Assembly: GCF_020171845.1 (NCBI RefSeq)
Contig: NZ_JAIVAM010000010.1
Coordinates: forward strand, 62,001 to 126,000
DNA length: 64,000 nucleotides
Reading direction: 5' to 3'
DNA from: Cytobacillus kochii
Lineage (GTDB): Bacteria; Bacillota; Bacilli; Bacillales; Cytobacillaceae
Of the stretch, positions 9,476 to 18,748 are shown piece after piece. Position 1 is the first letter of the stretch, and every line of letters starts with the position of its first letter. The translations under genes and the position numbers were made by a program. The notes beneath the pieces were generated by a model, which saw nothing but the letters and a program-made list of their open reading frames with translations, ran no database searches and was not told where the DNA came from.

Positions 9476-10645
9476 GTGGAAAATCAATATTTTCATGAAA
9501 TTTTTGATCGTAAAAATACGTCATCAGTGAAGTGGGAATTGACCAAAATGGTTTTTGGAGAAGAAGACGTCCTTCCAATGTGGGTCGCAGATATGGATTT
9601 CAAACCGCCTAAAGAGGTAACAAATGCCCTACAAAAACGTTTAGATCACGGAATTTATGGTTATACATTTGCCTCCCCATCCTTACCAAAAGCAATCAAG
9701 GATTGGGTAAGTGTTCATCACGGCTGGGATATTCCACTGCAGTCCATATTATACAATACCGGTGTGGTTCCATCTTTGGCAGCAGTCGTGCAGACCTATA
9801 CAGAAGAAGGGGACAATATATTAATACATACCCCTGTTTATCCGCCGTTCACAAATGTCATTGAAAGTAATCATCGTAAAGTTTTACGGTCTCCACTTCA
9901 GCTTGTTAATGGACATTACAAAATTGAATTTGATGACTTTGAACAGCAACTCAAAAAAGGTGCGAAAATGTTTATTCTCTGTAATCCTCATAATCCAGGA
10001 GGAAATGTGTGGTCAAAAGAGGATTTACAGAAGATCGGTGACTTATGTATCGCTTATGATTGCTTAATCCTATCAGATGAAATTCATGCAGACCTCGTCT
10101 ATAAGCCCAAAAAACATGTCGCTATCGCTAGCTTAAGCGAGGAACTAAGAGACCAGACGATTACATGCATTGCACCAACGAAAACTTTTAATATTGCTGG
10201 GTTGCAAGCATCCGCCCTTATCATTCCAAATGAGACATTTAGGAAAAAATTTGAAGATTTTCAAGCAAGACAAGGCTTCCATCAATTATCCATCTTTGGA
10301 ATGGTCGGCATGGAAGCTGCTTATACCCATGGAGCAGACTGGTTAGAAGCTTTACTCTCCTATTTACAACAAAATATCCAGAGTGTAAAAAGTTTTATAG
10401 AAAAAGAATTGCCTGATATTGGTGTCGTTGAACCAGAAGGGACGTATTTAATCTGGCTAGATTGTCGTAAACTCGGCTTATCTGATGATGACATTCAGCA
10501 AAAGCTTGTAAAGAAAGGAAAACTTGGATTAGAGCCAGGACCAAAATATGGCCCAGGTGGTGAAGGGTTTGTCCGTATGAACATCGCCTGCCCTCATGAT
10601 ATACTTATGGATGGACTTCACCGTTTAAAAACAGCATTTTCATAA
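9476..10645 (+). CDS. patB: PatB-type aminotransferase / cystathionine beta-lyase
   Basis: A 389-aa PLP-dependent class I/II enzyme of the MalY/PatB type. Features include LPMWVADMDFKPP near the N-terminus, the CNPHNPGGNVW segment, the SDEIHADLV motif, the probable PLP lysine in PTKTFNIAGLQ, and the terminal GEGFVRMNIACP with the substrate-carboxylate Arg. The family cleaves cystathionine and other C-S substrates to give homocysteine, pyruvate and ammonia. A GTG start follows GGTGGGAT. The context yugF-yugE-patB is as in B. subtilis. A strong hairpin follows. Confidence 0.92.
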   Translation: MENQYFHEIFDRKNTSSVKWELTKMVFGEEDVLPMWVADMDFKPPKEVTNALQKRLDHGIYGYTFASPSLPKAIKDWVSVHHGWDIPLQSILYNTGVVPSLAAVVQTYTEEGDNILIHTPVYPPFTNVIESNHRKVLRSPLQLVNGHYKIEFDDFEQQLKKGAKMFILCNPHNPGGNVWSKEDLQKIGDLCIAYDCLILSDEIHADLVYKPKKHVAIASLSEELRDQTITCIAPTKTFNIAGLQASALIIPNETFRKKFEDFQARQGFHQLSIFGMVGMEAAYTHGADWLEALLSYLQQNIQSVKSFIEKELPDIGVVEPEGTYLIWLDCRKLGLSDDDIQQKLVKKGKLGLEPGPKYGPGGEGFVRMNIACPHDILMDGLHRLKTAFS

Positions 10646-10653
10646 GGATTCTG

Positions 10654-10697
10654 TAAAAAAACATGTCGGAAAAACGATCTCCGACATGTTTTTTTAT
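10654..10697. terminator. Bidirectional terminator, patB and GNAT gene
   Basis: Inverted repeat AACATGTCGGA/TCCGACATGTT with A-run on the left and T-run on the right, between two convergent genes; it can act in both directions. Confidence 0.9.
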
Positions 10698-11266
10698 TTC
10701 AATAAATTCTCTTCTAAATGCTTTTTTATTTCTAACCAATCTTCTATTGTCACACTATACATCACTGTGTGACGAATTTCTCCATTCCTACGAATCATAT
10801 GATTGCGTAATACCCCCTCCTTCTTAGCACCTATTCTCTCAATTGCCTGTTGTGATTGGAGGTTCTCATGGCCTGTTTTTATTTGTACTCGATTTAATTT
10901 CAGTTCTTCAAAACAATAAGACAATAAAAGGTATTTACAGTTTGTATTGATGGCACTGCGCCAATAATGAGGATGAAGCCATGTTGAACCGATTTCTAAC
11001 CTCTTATGGGTAAGGTCCACATCTAAAAACCAGGTACAGCCAATAATTTGCTGCTCCTTTTTATTAAAAATAACAAAAGGGAACTCTCTTCCTTCTTCAC
11101 GCTTTTTGATACCCGCTTCAACATATGTAACGACATCACTATATTGGGTTAAATCGACTGACATATGTGTCCAAATTGACTCGTCTTTCGCTGCCTTGCT
11201 TATCCCTTCAATATGACAAGTTTCCATTGGAATCAGTTGTACTACACTATTTTCTAGTTGCTTCAT
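10694..11266 (-). CDS. GNAT acetyltransferase, RimJ/RimL type
   Basis: A 190-aa N-acetyltransferase of the RimL-like (Acetyltransf_3) group. It has the EIGSTWLHPHYWRSAINTNC core strand and acetyl-CoA region, followed by LNRVQIKTGHENLQSQQAI and GVLRNHMIRRNG, a typical ending for this group. Members acetylate ribosomal-protein N-termini or small amines; which one applies here cannot be told. It is monocistronic and its stop lies inside the shared terminator. Confidence 0.88.
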   Translation of the reverse strand: MKQLENSVVQLIPMETCHIEGISKAAKDESIWTHMSVDLTQYSDVVTYVEAGIKKREEGREFPFVIFNKKEQQIIGCTWFLDVDLTHKRLEIGSTWLHPHYWRSAINTNCKYLLLSYCFEELKLNRVQIKTGHENLQSQQAIERIGAKKEGVLRNHMIRRNGEIRHTVMYSVTIEDWLEIKKHLEENLLK

Positions 11267-11463
11267 AAAGTTCCCTCCCTTTACCCTATTAAAGCATATT
11301 TACTATAAAATAAATATGGTTTTTTACATAATATTCTTACTTTTATTCACGTAATGATTTTCATTCATTTATTTTAAAAAACTTATGACTGACTTCGCTC
11401 ACTCTAATGGTTTACTGTCTCTTCTATCGATAAACAAGCCTGGTTTTTTATCGTTTCCTAAAC

Positions 11464-11501
11464 AATAAAAAAAGAACAAATCCCTTCCAGAGTTTGTTCT
11501 T
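11464..11501 (-). terminator. Terminator of the SOD-like gene
   Basis: Hairpin AAGAACAAA/TTTGTTCTT (11472-11501), followed on the minus strand by a seven-T run. Confidence 0.85.
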
Positions 11502-11523
11502 CCTTCCGTGTACATAGTATTGG

Positions 11524-12084
11524 TTAACTCTTACTATTTTGTGCTTCTTTCTGCTTTGGTTCTTTGTTCTTTGAAACCACTCCACATGCAATTCTTTCCC
11601 CTGAGTCGCCAGAAGGCTGTGTCATTCCATCATCTGTTTTTTCATCAATGACAATAGATGTACCATCTTTTGTTAATAATGAAGACTTGTCATCTTTCAT
11701 TGTAACTTCAGCTGCAACTAAGTCTGTCTTCACTTTCCCATCATCTTCCACAATAATATTAGGTAAATCTCCCGCATGATGACCATCTTGATTCAGTAAA
11801 CCATGATCTTTATCTTCGGGATTAAAGTGATTACCAGCCGATTTAAAATCAGGAGCCTCACACTCACCTTTCTCATGGATATGAATAGCATGATCCCCAG
11901 GGGGCAGACCTTTTAAATCTAAGCCTAACTTGACCCCACTGGCCTGCTCTTCTAATTTAATCTTACCAAGAGAATCCCCTACTGCGTTAAACATTTCTAC
12001 ATCTACCTTTTTTACTTCCTGTTCTGTACAACCCATTAATAAAACAGATAGACTAAATAATAAATAAACTATCTTCTTATTCAT
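11524..12084 (-). CDS. Cu/Zn superoxide dismutase-like lipoprotein with an altered copper site
   Basis: A 186-aa lipoprotein: lipobox LMGC with Cys19, then a Cu/Zn-SOD fold. Ligands by comparison with SOD1: HIH at 68-70 (two Cu ligands), bridging His86, Zn ligands His94, His102/103 and Asp106, and the RIACGVV end with its disulphide Cys. The fourth Cu ligand (His120 in SOD1) is Asp147 in the segment [11 protein letters not shown]. subtilis YojM also lacks copper ligands, so loss of this site is known in the family. TTGGAGG precedes the ATG at 12084; the longer open frame upstream lacks a ribosome site. Dismutase activity is uncertain. Confidence 0.85.
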   Translation of the reverse strand: MNKKIVYLLFSLSVLLMGCTEQEVKKVDVEMFNAVGDSLGKIKLEEQASGVKLGLDLKGLPPGDHAIHIHEKGECEAPDFKSAGNHFNPEDKDHGLLNQDGHHAGDLPNIIVEDDGKVKTDLVAAEVTMKDDKSSLLTKDGTSIVIDEKTDDGMTQPSGDSGERIACGVVSKNKEPKQKEAQNSKS

Positions 12085-12131
12085 AAAGAAAGCCTCCAAA
12101 AAGAAAATCATGCACTTAGCTTTTCCCAATC

Positions 12132-12164
12132 CAAAAAAAATACAACCACTACTCAAAGTGGTTG
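12132..12164 (-). terminator. Terminator of the 69-aa membrane protein gene
   Basis: Hairpin CAACCACT/AGTGGTTG (12143-12164) with eight T residues following on the minus strand. Confidence 0.85.
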
Positions 12165-12194
12165 TCGAAAAGTTTACAAACATGAAAGTTACCT

Positions 12195-12404
12195 TCAATC
12201 AACAGAGGAGTTTTTACTTTTTTGTTTTAATTGGTCTTCGAGTTCGCGTGTTTTTTCACTCTCTTTTTTTGAGTGGTGAATAAACCATCTCATTACAAAT
12301 CCTGCGAGAATCATAAAGGCAACTAACCATATAACGGCCGGAATATATTCTGTCTTGTCTTCTGGAAAATAAAGAAATAAAGAAAACACATAAGTTTGAA
12401 GCAC
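12195..12404 (-). CDS. Small single-pass membrane protein, 69 aa
   Basis: I do not recognise this protein. It has a hydrophobic segment at about residues 21-43 ([19 protein letters not shown]) and a charged C-terminal tail with predicted coiled-coil character ([19 protein letters not shown]). A GTG start follows AAAGGAAC, and a strong terminator lies after its stop, which together support a real gene. It lies between two lipoprotein genes on the same strand. Confidence 0.65.
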   Translation of the reverse strand: MLQTYVFSLFLYFPEDKTEYIPAVIWLVAFMILAGFVMRWFIHHSKKESEKTRELEDQLKQKSKNSSVD

Positions 12405-12471
12405 GGCTATGTTCCTTTCTTACTTTCGTTGATATCCTTATTATAACAGTCGATGTAATCTATACCAACCT

Positions 12472-13215
12472 TTATTCGATGACTTGTATTTTCTCAATAA
12501 TCACGTCTTCTACTGGTTTATCGTTTTCATTTACTTCTACTTGTGCAATTTCATCAACAATATCCATCCCATCTATCACCTGTCCAAAAACAGTATGACG
12601 CCCATCTAGCCATGGCGTTCCACCATTTTCCACATATTTCTCAATAATGTCAGTTGGATATTCATTATCTTTCATTTGTTGTTCTAGGCCATCCCCTAAT
12701 GTTGTATTCTGAACAATGAAAAATTGACTACCATTTGTATCAGCACCTTTGTTAGCCATCGATAAGGCACCGCGAATATTAAATAATTGATTAGAGAACT
12801 CATCCTCAAAGTATTCCCCGTAAATACTTTCTCCACCAATTCCTGTGCCTTCAGGGTCTCCACCTTGGACCATAAACTCTTTCATAACACGATGAAAGAT
12901 AACGCCATCATAATAGCCTTCTTTACTATGAGTGATAAAGTTTTCTACTGTCTTAGGTGCAATATCGGGAAAAAGTTTAATCGTAATTTCGCCTAATGAT
13001 GTTACCATCTTAACGACCTGCTCATTTTCCCCTACTTCATTGGAAAGCTGTGGGAAACCTTTTACTTTAGCAGCTTCGCCTGTATCATCTTCTTGTGTTT
13101 TTTCCTCTGCTGTTGACTTGTCCCCTTTGTCTGCATCAGCTGTATCGTTATTCTCACCACAACCAGCAAGTAATAAAAGAAGCATTGCAAATAAAACCAA
13201 CCATTTTTTTCTCAT
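12472..13215 (-). CDS. Cyclophilin-type peptidyl-prolyl isomerase lipoprotein
   Basis: A 247-aa exported lipoprotein: lipobox LLAGC near residue 19, an acidic linker to about residue 60, then a cyclophilin domain with GEITIKLFPDIAPKTVENF, the active-site segment YDGVIFHRVMKEFMVQGGDP, MANKGADTNGSQFFI and DGRHTVFGQVIDGMDIV. The catalytic Arg (FHRV) and Gln (VQGGD) are present. It should speed prolyl isomerisation of proteins folding outside the membrane, as PrsA does with a different fold. It is divergent from kapB, with about 150 bp between. Confidence 0.93.
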   Translation of the reverse strand: MRKKWLVLFAMLLLLLAGCGENNDTADADKGDKSTAEEKTQEDDTGEAAKVKGFPQLSNEVGENEQVVKMVTSLGEITIKLFPDIAPKTVENFITHSKEGYYDGVIFHRVMKEFMVQGGDPEGTGIGGESIYGEYFEDEFSNQLFNIRGALSMANKGADTNGSQFFIVQNTTLGDGLEQQMKDNEYPTDIIEKYVENGGTPWLDGRHTVFGQVIDGMDIVDEIAQVEVNENDKPVEDVIIEKIQVIE

Positions 13216-13362
13216 TATCTCACTCCCAAGCGTATGTATTATACTACCATTATTTTAATATTGTACCGGTTTGTAAAGAGCCTATCTATCTGTTTTATGG
13301 ATTGTCTTTCATTTCTTTCTCATTCATAATATAGGCAAGATCAATTGTTAGGAGGTACATCA

Positions 13363-13743
13363 ATGAGTGAATTAAAGATTGGAGATAAAGTTACCGGGAT
13401 ATACAAAACAGGGAAATATATTGGAGAAATCACAGACATCCGTCCGCAAAGTTATTTGGTAAGGGTCTTAGCAGTGCTGAAGCATCCTACACAAGGTGAT
13501 CTTCATCACCCTAAAGAAGTAGACGGCGTTTTCTTTCAAGAAAGAAGAGCCTTGGCATATAGGGAACAAACGAATGTCCCTTTAAAAATGGTGAAACCTT
13601 TTACCGAAGAAATTCCCGACTATCAAGTTTCACTTCAAGATGCTATTGAAAAAATGCGTGCAGAATTACTTACCAAAAGCACGGAATGGGCAGAAAAAAG
13701 CTTAATGAACTTAAAATCATTAGAAAAAGACTATTTTAAATAA
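13363..13743 (+). CDS. kapB: Kinase-associated protein KapB
   Basis: The 126-aa protein matches the KapB family: a small SH3-like barrel (IGDKVTGIYKTGKYIGEITDI, YLVRVLAVLKHPTQGDLHHP) followed by a helical tail. In B. subtilis KapB is needed for KinB signalling into the sporulation phosphorelay. TTAGGAGGT lies six bases before the ATG at 13363; an in-frame TTG six codons earlier overlaps that ribosome site. The B. subtilis partner kinB normally lies just upstream, but here the upstream gene is a divergent cyclophilin. Confidence 0.88.
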   Translation: MSELKIGDKVTGIYKTGKYIGEITDIRPQSYLVRVLAVLKHPTQGDLHHPKEVDGVFFQERRALAYREQTNVPLKMVKPFTEEIPDYQVSLQDAIEKMRAELLTKSTEWAEKSLMNLKSLEKDYFK

Positions 13744-13771
13744 TTGTTTTTAAACGAACTGTCACAGATTG

Positions 13772-13802
13772 AGTCCTAAATCACATTTAGTCATTTAGGA
13801 CT
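13772..13802 (+). terminator. Possible kapB terminator hairpin
   Basis: A 10-bp stem AGTCCTAAAT/ATTTAGGACT with an 11-nt loop 30 bp after kapB. It lacks a good T-run, so it may act poorly. Confidence 0.45.
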
Positions 13803-14131
13803 TAAATCTCCCTTAACAGTCCCCTTCTCTTTTGCCCTCCGTTCTGGCTGATTTGAAATCATTTATGTGGGCATTGCTTATCTGTACTCCGTATTTCTAG
13901 TTAGCTCCTTTGCTCTTTTGATATTTACCGTTTCTAAAGTAGTATGTATGCACTACGGCTTGATGACCGTCATTCCTTCTGTCACTTCACGAATCCAATG
14001 CAAGCTAGCACTTGATTAAGTGAAGTAGATTAGCAGCAGTACTGTAAAAACAGCGACTTTATTTCTTTCGCCGTTTATCACTTTGACCACTTTTTTTGCA
14101 TAAGGTTTGATATTAAAAACAGGTTTTCATG

Positions 14132-14163
14132 CAAAAAAATAAGACTCAATTTTACTTTGAGTC
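14132..14163 (-). terminator. kapD terminator
   Basis: Hairpin GACTCAA/TTGAGTC followed on the minus strand by ATTTTTTT, adjoining the kapD stop. Confidence 0.8.
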
Positions 14164-14164
14164 C

Positions 14165-14776
14165 TTACACATGTTGCTTCAACAGCTTAGAAAAATCTAT
14201 GACGTCCCCGATTGTAGCAGGCTTCGGTTTCTTTAGATAGCGCTTATCTTTTTCCACAAGCTTAAAGATCTGATAAGTCGTTAAGGCATCATCCAATGCT
14301 TTATGGTGCTTCCCCGTGCCTTCTTTTCCATACTCTTGCACAGCCCTCCATAAACCTGTCTGATTCTGATTACCGAAGAATCGTTTATACTCCATTGATA
14401 AATCTATTTCTTTACCATCAAAGGGAAACGGTAACTCCGTATGTAAACAATTATTTCGCAGCACCTTCATATCCATATTTCCCCATGTAACGATTTTTAA
14501 GGAGGAGACAGTTGGTATTTTCGAAAACTTTTCTAGCATTTGCTTAAAAGTGATTCCTGTATCAACCTGTTGTTGAGAAATTTTCAAAAATGAGCTACAC
14601 CTTTTAGATAAATGAGGATACTTAATTGGTTTCACATAAGATGAAAACTGGTCAACGATGTTTCCACCCTCTACCAAAATATAGCCCACTTCAATGATTT
14701 CAGGATAAAAACCTTTCCAATTCCGTTCTGGCATTGTAAATTCAAAATCAATAAATAAATATCTTGCTCCTTCCAT
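14165..14776 (-). CDS. kapD: KapD, DEDDh 3'-5' exonuclease-like sporulation inhibitor
   Basis: A 203-aa DEDDh exonuclease-fold protein: Asp10 and Glu12 in FIDFEFTMPE, a middle TWGNMDMKVLRNN motif with its Asp, and KHHKALDDALTTYQIF with the final His and Asp. All metal-binding residues are present. KapD of B. subtilis inhibits the KinA route to sporulation, although its nuclease substrate is not known. Here it is transcribed opposite to kapB and 420 bp from it. It has its own terminator. Confidence 0.92.
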   Translation of the reverse strand: MEGARYLFIDFEFTMPERNWKGFYPEIIEVGYILVEGGNIVDQFSSYVKPIKYPHLSKRCSSFLKISQQQVDTGITFKQMLEKFSKIPTVSSLKIVTWGNMDMKVLRNNCLHTELPFPFDGKEIDLSMEYKRFFGNQNQTGLWRAVQEYGKEGTGKHHKALDDALTTYQIFKLVEKDKRYLKKPKPATIGDVIDFSKLLKQHV

Positions 14777-15071
14777 CAGCTGTGACCCCCCTTTTTACGT
14801 AAATAATAAGAAAAGATCCCTTCTTTATAAACGGATTTTATCGTGTACTCTATTGTTATTATAGCATGCTATTTTTTTATTTTTCAGTTATTTGAATTAA
14901 AACCTAAATATACTCCATCATATTCTTGACTGTCCCAAATATGTACTTTTTTATTTCTCATGTTATGTACGGTCATTTTAGAAAATCCCCTTCCCTATAT
15001 AAACCAACGAAGTTATGCATAGTATTTGGGATTGCATTATTCATTGGTAATCTCATCATCATTGTTCAAAT
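14777..15071. other. Intergenic region upstream of kapD
   Basis: It should hold the kapD promoter. A 65-codon plus-strand frame crosses it but lacks a ribosome site and runs into the terminator hairpin of the next minus-strand gene, so I do not call it. Confidence 0.5.
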
Positions 15072-15107
15072 AAAAAAGATCCGAGCAAAGTCAAATTTGC
15101 CCGGACC
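15072..15107 (-). terminator. Terminator of the 67-aa protein gene
   Basis: A 12-bp stem (15078-15089 with 15096-15107, two G:U pairs) followed on the minus strand by TTTTTTATTTG. Confidence 0.85.
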
Positions 15108-15157
15108 TTTCAAGTCTTATTAGTGGTCTTTAGCCACGTATTTTTGGAAAAATTTTT

Positions 15158-15361
15158 TCAAGACACTTCTCTAATTTTCACGTACTCTCTTGGAGCAAAA
15201 TCAGATACATCCGCTTCTATTTCCAAATTACTCCATTCACTTTCATACTTTTTAGGTTGATCTGCCTTCAGTTTATTTGACATTTCCTGTGATTCAACGA
15301 ACCATGCACTGCAGAAAATGATGGCAAATATGCCTATAGCAGTTATTATTTTCCCAAACAT
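15158..15361 (-). CDS. Small protein with N-terminal membrane anchor, 67 aa
   Basis: Unrecognised. Residues 1-22 (MFGKIITAIGIFAIIFCSAWF) form a membrane anchor or signal, and the remaining 45 residues are polar and acidic. AGGTGGTGG lies eight bases before the ATG, and a strong terminator follows 50 bp after the stop, so it is likely expressed. It is divergent from mrpA, with about 260 bp between. Confidence 0.62.
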   Translation of the reverse strand: MFGKIITAIGIFAIIFCSAWFVESQEMSNKLKADQPKKYESEWSNLEIEADVSDFAPREYVKIREVS

Positions 15362-15619
15362 TTACAAACCACCACCTAAAAATAGTTTGTATAATTATTC
15401 GTTTTTTTATTCATTTAAAAAATTTTTGCCAAATATCGACGTGTTTCTACTTATTTATAAAGTTAATGGGGAATCCTACTGTTAGAGGATTTCTTCAATG
15501 CAACTGATAACTTTTTACGTTATAATTACTACCGTAGCTGTTGAACTTTAGTATGAATAGCATATTTCTCTGCATTATCTTGCAATTCACAGATTTTTTC
15601 TTCAAAAGGGGGTAATTTC

Positions 15620-17995
15620 TTGTCACTGTTACATTTGGCGATTATTGCGCCATTTATTATCGCAGTGTTTGTACCGCTTATATATAAAAATATTAAGTCA
15701 GTACACACAGGGTGGTTTATACTACCACTTCCTATTCTGCTGTTCATTTATTTCAGTAGTTTTATTTCTAAAACAACAAATAAACAAGTAACAATGGAAT
15801 CGTTTTCATGGATCTCTTCTTTAGGAATTGACTTCACAGTTAAAGTGGATGGACTTGGTTTATTATTCGCTTTATTAATTACTGGGATTGGTTCGTTAGT
15901 TATTCTGTATTCTATTTACTATCTTTCTAAACAGAAAGAGAAATTAAATACATTCTATGTTTATTTATTGCTGTTCATGGGGGCAATGCTTGGTGTTGTT
16001 TTATCAGACAATTTAATTGTCCTTTATGCGTTTTGGGAATTAACTAGCTTTTCATCTTTTCTCTTAATTGGCTATTGGTACAATCGAGAGAAATCACGCT
16101 ATGGTGCACAAAAATCAATGATTATCACCGTTTTAGGTGGACTAGCTATGTTGGGAGGAATCATCCTTCTCTATAACATGACCGGAACGTTCAGTATTAC
16201 CGAAATTGTCGCACAAGCTGACACAATTATTGATCACCCACTTTTTGTTGCCGCTCTTTTATGTATTCTATTAGGTGCATTTACGAAATCGGCACAATTT
16301 CCATTCCATATCTGGTTACCAGATGCGATGGAAGCACCAACCCCTGTTAGTGCTTACCTTCACTCAGCTACAATGGTTAAAGCGGGGATCTATCTAGTAG
16401 CTAGAATGAGTCCAGTTTTTGCCGAAGACACTTTATGGATGGGGCTCATCATTGCTTTTGGATTGTTCACATTATTCTGGGGATCCTTCTCAGCGGTCAA
16501 GCAAACCGATCTAAAATCTATCCTAGCCTTTTCGACCATAAGTCAACTTGGATTAATTATGTCTTTATTAGGTGTAGGAGCAGCTGCGCTACATTACGAT
16601 CAACCGAAATATTTTACTGTCGCTACAACTGCAGCAATATTCCACTTAATTAACCATGCAACTTTTAAAGGTAGTTTATTTATGGTTGTAGGAATTGTTG
16701 ACCATGAAACTGGTACAAGGGACATCCGTAAACTTGGTGGCTTGATGAACCTAATGCCTATCACTTTTACGATTGCAATTATAGGTACCTTCTCAATGGC
16801 TGGTCTTCCGCCATTTAATGGATTTTTAAGTAAAGAGATGTTCTTTACTGGGATGATTAATGCACTTCATATGGATTTTGATTGGAGTATCATTATCCCA
16901 ATTATTGCATGGATTGCGAGCGTTTTTACGTTCATATACAGTATGATCCTTGTTTTCAAAACATTCACAGGGAAGTATCAACCTGAAAAATTAGAGAAAA
17001 AACCGCATGAAGCGCCAATTGGTATGCTTATATCTCCAATTATTCTGGCTTCATTAGTTATTGTTATTGGCTTTTTCCCTAATATCATAAAACCAATATT
17101 AGTACCTGCTATAGAAACGGTTATGCCAATGTATGAGTTTGATGTTCATATTTCTATGTGGCATGGTTTTAATACAGAGTTGGTTATGACAATAGGCGTT
17201 ATTATCGTTGGGGTTCTGTTGTATCTCGGATTAAATAAGTGGCGCGGAATTTACGGGATTTTCCCTGAGAAGCTTGCACTTAATCGTTTTTATGATGGGC
17301 TACTTGATTCAATGTATAAAGGATCTCACAGCTTGAACCGCAATGTAATGACAGGTTCGATTAACCATTATTTAAGTTATATGTTTTTGTTTATGGTTGT
17401 TCTTATTATTGGTTCATTGTTTGGGCAAAACGCCTTCGCCTTTAGCACTGATAATCTGGCACCTATTCATTTTTACGAAGTCATACTCACATTGATAGTT
17501 GCAATCTCATCAATCGCATTATTATTTGCTAAGTCCCGTATCGTTTCGATTCTTTTAACTGGAACAATAGGATATATGGTCTCCTTGTTGTTTATTGTGT
17601 TTCGAGCGCCAGATTTAGCACTAACACAACTAGTAATTGAGACGATTTCTGTATCACTATTTTTACTTTGCTTCTATCATTTACCGAAAAAACTAACAGA
17701 TGATCCTGTACCAGTTAAAGTCCGTAATGCGGTTATCTCAGTCGGAGTGGGTTTATTCGTAATTTTAGTTGGATTAACAGCGCATAGTACAAAATTATTT
17801 GATTCTATCTCACAATATTATATTGAAAACACGTATAGTGAAGCGGCTGGAAAAAACATGGTGAATGTTATCCTAGTTGACTTTAGGGGCTTTGATACGA
17901 TGTTTGAAATTGCTGTGCTAGGTATTGCTGCACTAGCTATTTTCAGTCTGATTAAGTTAAGGAGAAATGGAGGAAAGAAAATTGAAAACAAGTAA
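15620..17995 (+). CDS. mrpA: Na+/H+ antiporter subunit A (MrpA)
   Basis: A 791-aa polytopic protein homologous to complex I NuoL plus an NuoJ-like C-terminal part. The proton_antipo_M core includes FGAFTKSAQFPFHIWLPDAM-type residues near 215-235 and a conserved HSATMVKAG. The MrpB-type end contains FRAPDLALTQLVIET. A TTG start follows AAAGGGGGT. It is the first gene of the mrpABCDEFG operon, whose products form one membrane complex that exports Na+ in exchange for H+ and supports growth at high pH or salt. Gene overlaps through the operon suggest translational coupling. Confidence 0.97.
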   Translation: MSLLHLAIIAPFIIAVFVPLIYKNIKSVHTGWFILPLPILLFIYFSSFISKTTNKQVTMESFSWISSLGIDFTVKVDGLGLLFALLITGIGSLVILYSIYYLSKQKEKLNTFYVYLLLFMGAMLGVVLSDNLIVLYAFWELTSFSSFLLIGYWYNREKSRYGAQKSMIITVLGGLAMLGGIILLYNMTGTFSITEIVAQADTIIDHPLFVAALLCILLGAFTKSAQFPFHIWLPDAMEAPTPVSAYLHSATMVKAGIYLVARMSPVFAEDTLWMGLIIAFGLFTLFWGSFSAVKQTDLKSILAFSTISQLGLIMSLLGVGAAALHYDQPKYFTVATTAAIFHLINHATFKGSLFMVVGIVDHETGTRDIRKLGGLMNLMPITFTIAIIGTFSMAGLPPFNGFLSKEMFFTGMINALHMDFDWSIIIPIIAWIASVFTFIYSMILVFKTFTGKYQPEKLEKKPHEAPIGMLISPIILASLVIVIGFFPNIIKPILVPAIETVMPMYEFDVHISMWHGFNTELVMTIGVIIVGVLLYLGLNKWRGIYGIFPEKLALNRFYDGLLDSMYKGSHSLNRNVMTGSINHYLSYMFLFMVVLIIGSLFGQNAFAFSTDNLAPIHFYEVILTLIVAISSIALLFAKSRIVSILLTGTIGYMVSLLFIVFRAPDLALTQLVIETISVSLFLLCFYHLPKKLTDDPVPVKVRNAVISVGVGLFVILVGLTAHSTKLFDSISQYYIENTYSEAAGKNMVNVILVDFRGFDTMFEIAVLGIAALAIFSLIKLRRNGGKKIENK

Positions 17996-18407
17996 CGTTA
18001 TCTTGCAATCGATGACGAAAGTTTTATTATTTCTCATCATGATTTTCTCCATTTACATCTTTTTTGCTGGACATTATACACCTGGAGGCGGATTTGTTGG
18101 TGGCTTATTAACTTCAGGAGCCATCCTACTCTTACTCTTGGCCTATGACCTACAAACAGTAAGAAATATTTTACCAGTCAACTTTTTATATATGGTGGCA
18201 GTTGGTTTAGTATTTGCGATTGGAACTGGTGCTGGGTCACTCATTTTCAACAAACCTTTTTTAACACATGCTTTTGGAGATCTTCATGTACCTATATTAG
18301 GTGAACTCCACTTGCATACAGCTACATTGTTTGATCTAGGGGTATATCTTGTTGTTGTAGGTGTGACAATGTCCATTATTCAAACGATAGGAGGAGATGA
18401 TGAATAA
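17982..18407 (+). CDS. mrpB: Na+/H+ antiporter subunit B (MrpB)
   Basis: About 141 aa with four membrane helices and the MnhB motif HYTPGGGFVGGLL near residue 30. An ATG at 17967 is only two bases from AAGGAG, while a TTG at 17982 is eight bases from GGAGG, so I prefer the TTG. The start overlaps the end of mrpA by 14 bases. It is a membrane subunit of the Mrp complex. Confidence 0.95.
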   Translation: MKTSNVILQSMTKVLLFLIMIFSIYIFFAGHYTPGGGFVGGLLTSGAILLLLLAYDLQTVRNILPVNFLYMVAVGLVFAIGTGAGSLIFNKPFLTHAFGDLHVPILGELHLHTATLFDLGVYLVVVGVTMSIIQTIGGDDE

Positions 18408-18748
18408 TGGAAATACTAATGATTATTATTGCCGGCATTCTTTTCATGTCAGCGACCTACTTGATGCTATCACGAAGTGTTGTGCGAATCATATTAGGGA
18501 CAACTGTATTAAGTCACGGCGTACATCTTCTCTTATTAACTATGGGAGGCTTGAAGAGAGGTGCACCCCCTCTAATAGGTGAAGAAGCCAGTGCATATTC
18601 AGACCCTCTTCCTCAAGCACTCATTTTAACTGCAATCGTCATTTCTTTTGGGGTTACCGCTCTATTCCTTGTATTAGGGTATCGCTCTTATAAAGAACTT
18701 GGAACAGACAATATGGAGAAATTGAGAGGAAATGATGGCAATGATTAA
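18407..18748 (+). CDS. mrpC: Na+/H+ antiporter subunit C (MrpC)
   Basis: A 113-aa NuoK-like protein with three membrane helices, containing VLSHGVHLLLL and SDPLPQALILTAIVI, the NuoK/MnhC signature. Its ATG overlaps the mrpB stop (TAATG), a coupled arrangement. Confidence 0.96.
   Translation: MEILMIIIAGILFMSATYLMLSRSVVRIILGTTVLSHGVHLLLLTMGGLKRGAPPLIGEEASAYSDPLPQALILTAIVISFGVTALFLVLGYRSYKELGTDNMEKLRGNDGND

Larger units (their letters stand above)
13744..14164. other. Intergenic region between kapB and kapD
   Basis: No open frame with a ribosome site was seen in these 421 bp. The only clear structures are the hairpins at its two ends. No remnant of kinB is recognisable. Confidence 0.5.

Noticed and set aside
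14926-15123. 65-codon plus-strand frame
   Set aside because: It runs into a minus-strand terminator hairpin and lacks a ribosome site.
15470-15620. mrp operon promoter
   Set aside because: A TATAAT near 15523 is visible but without an acceptable -35; I could not choose with confidence.
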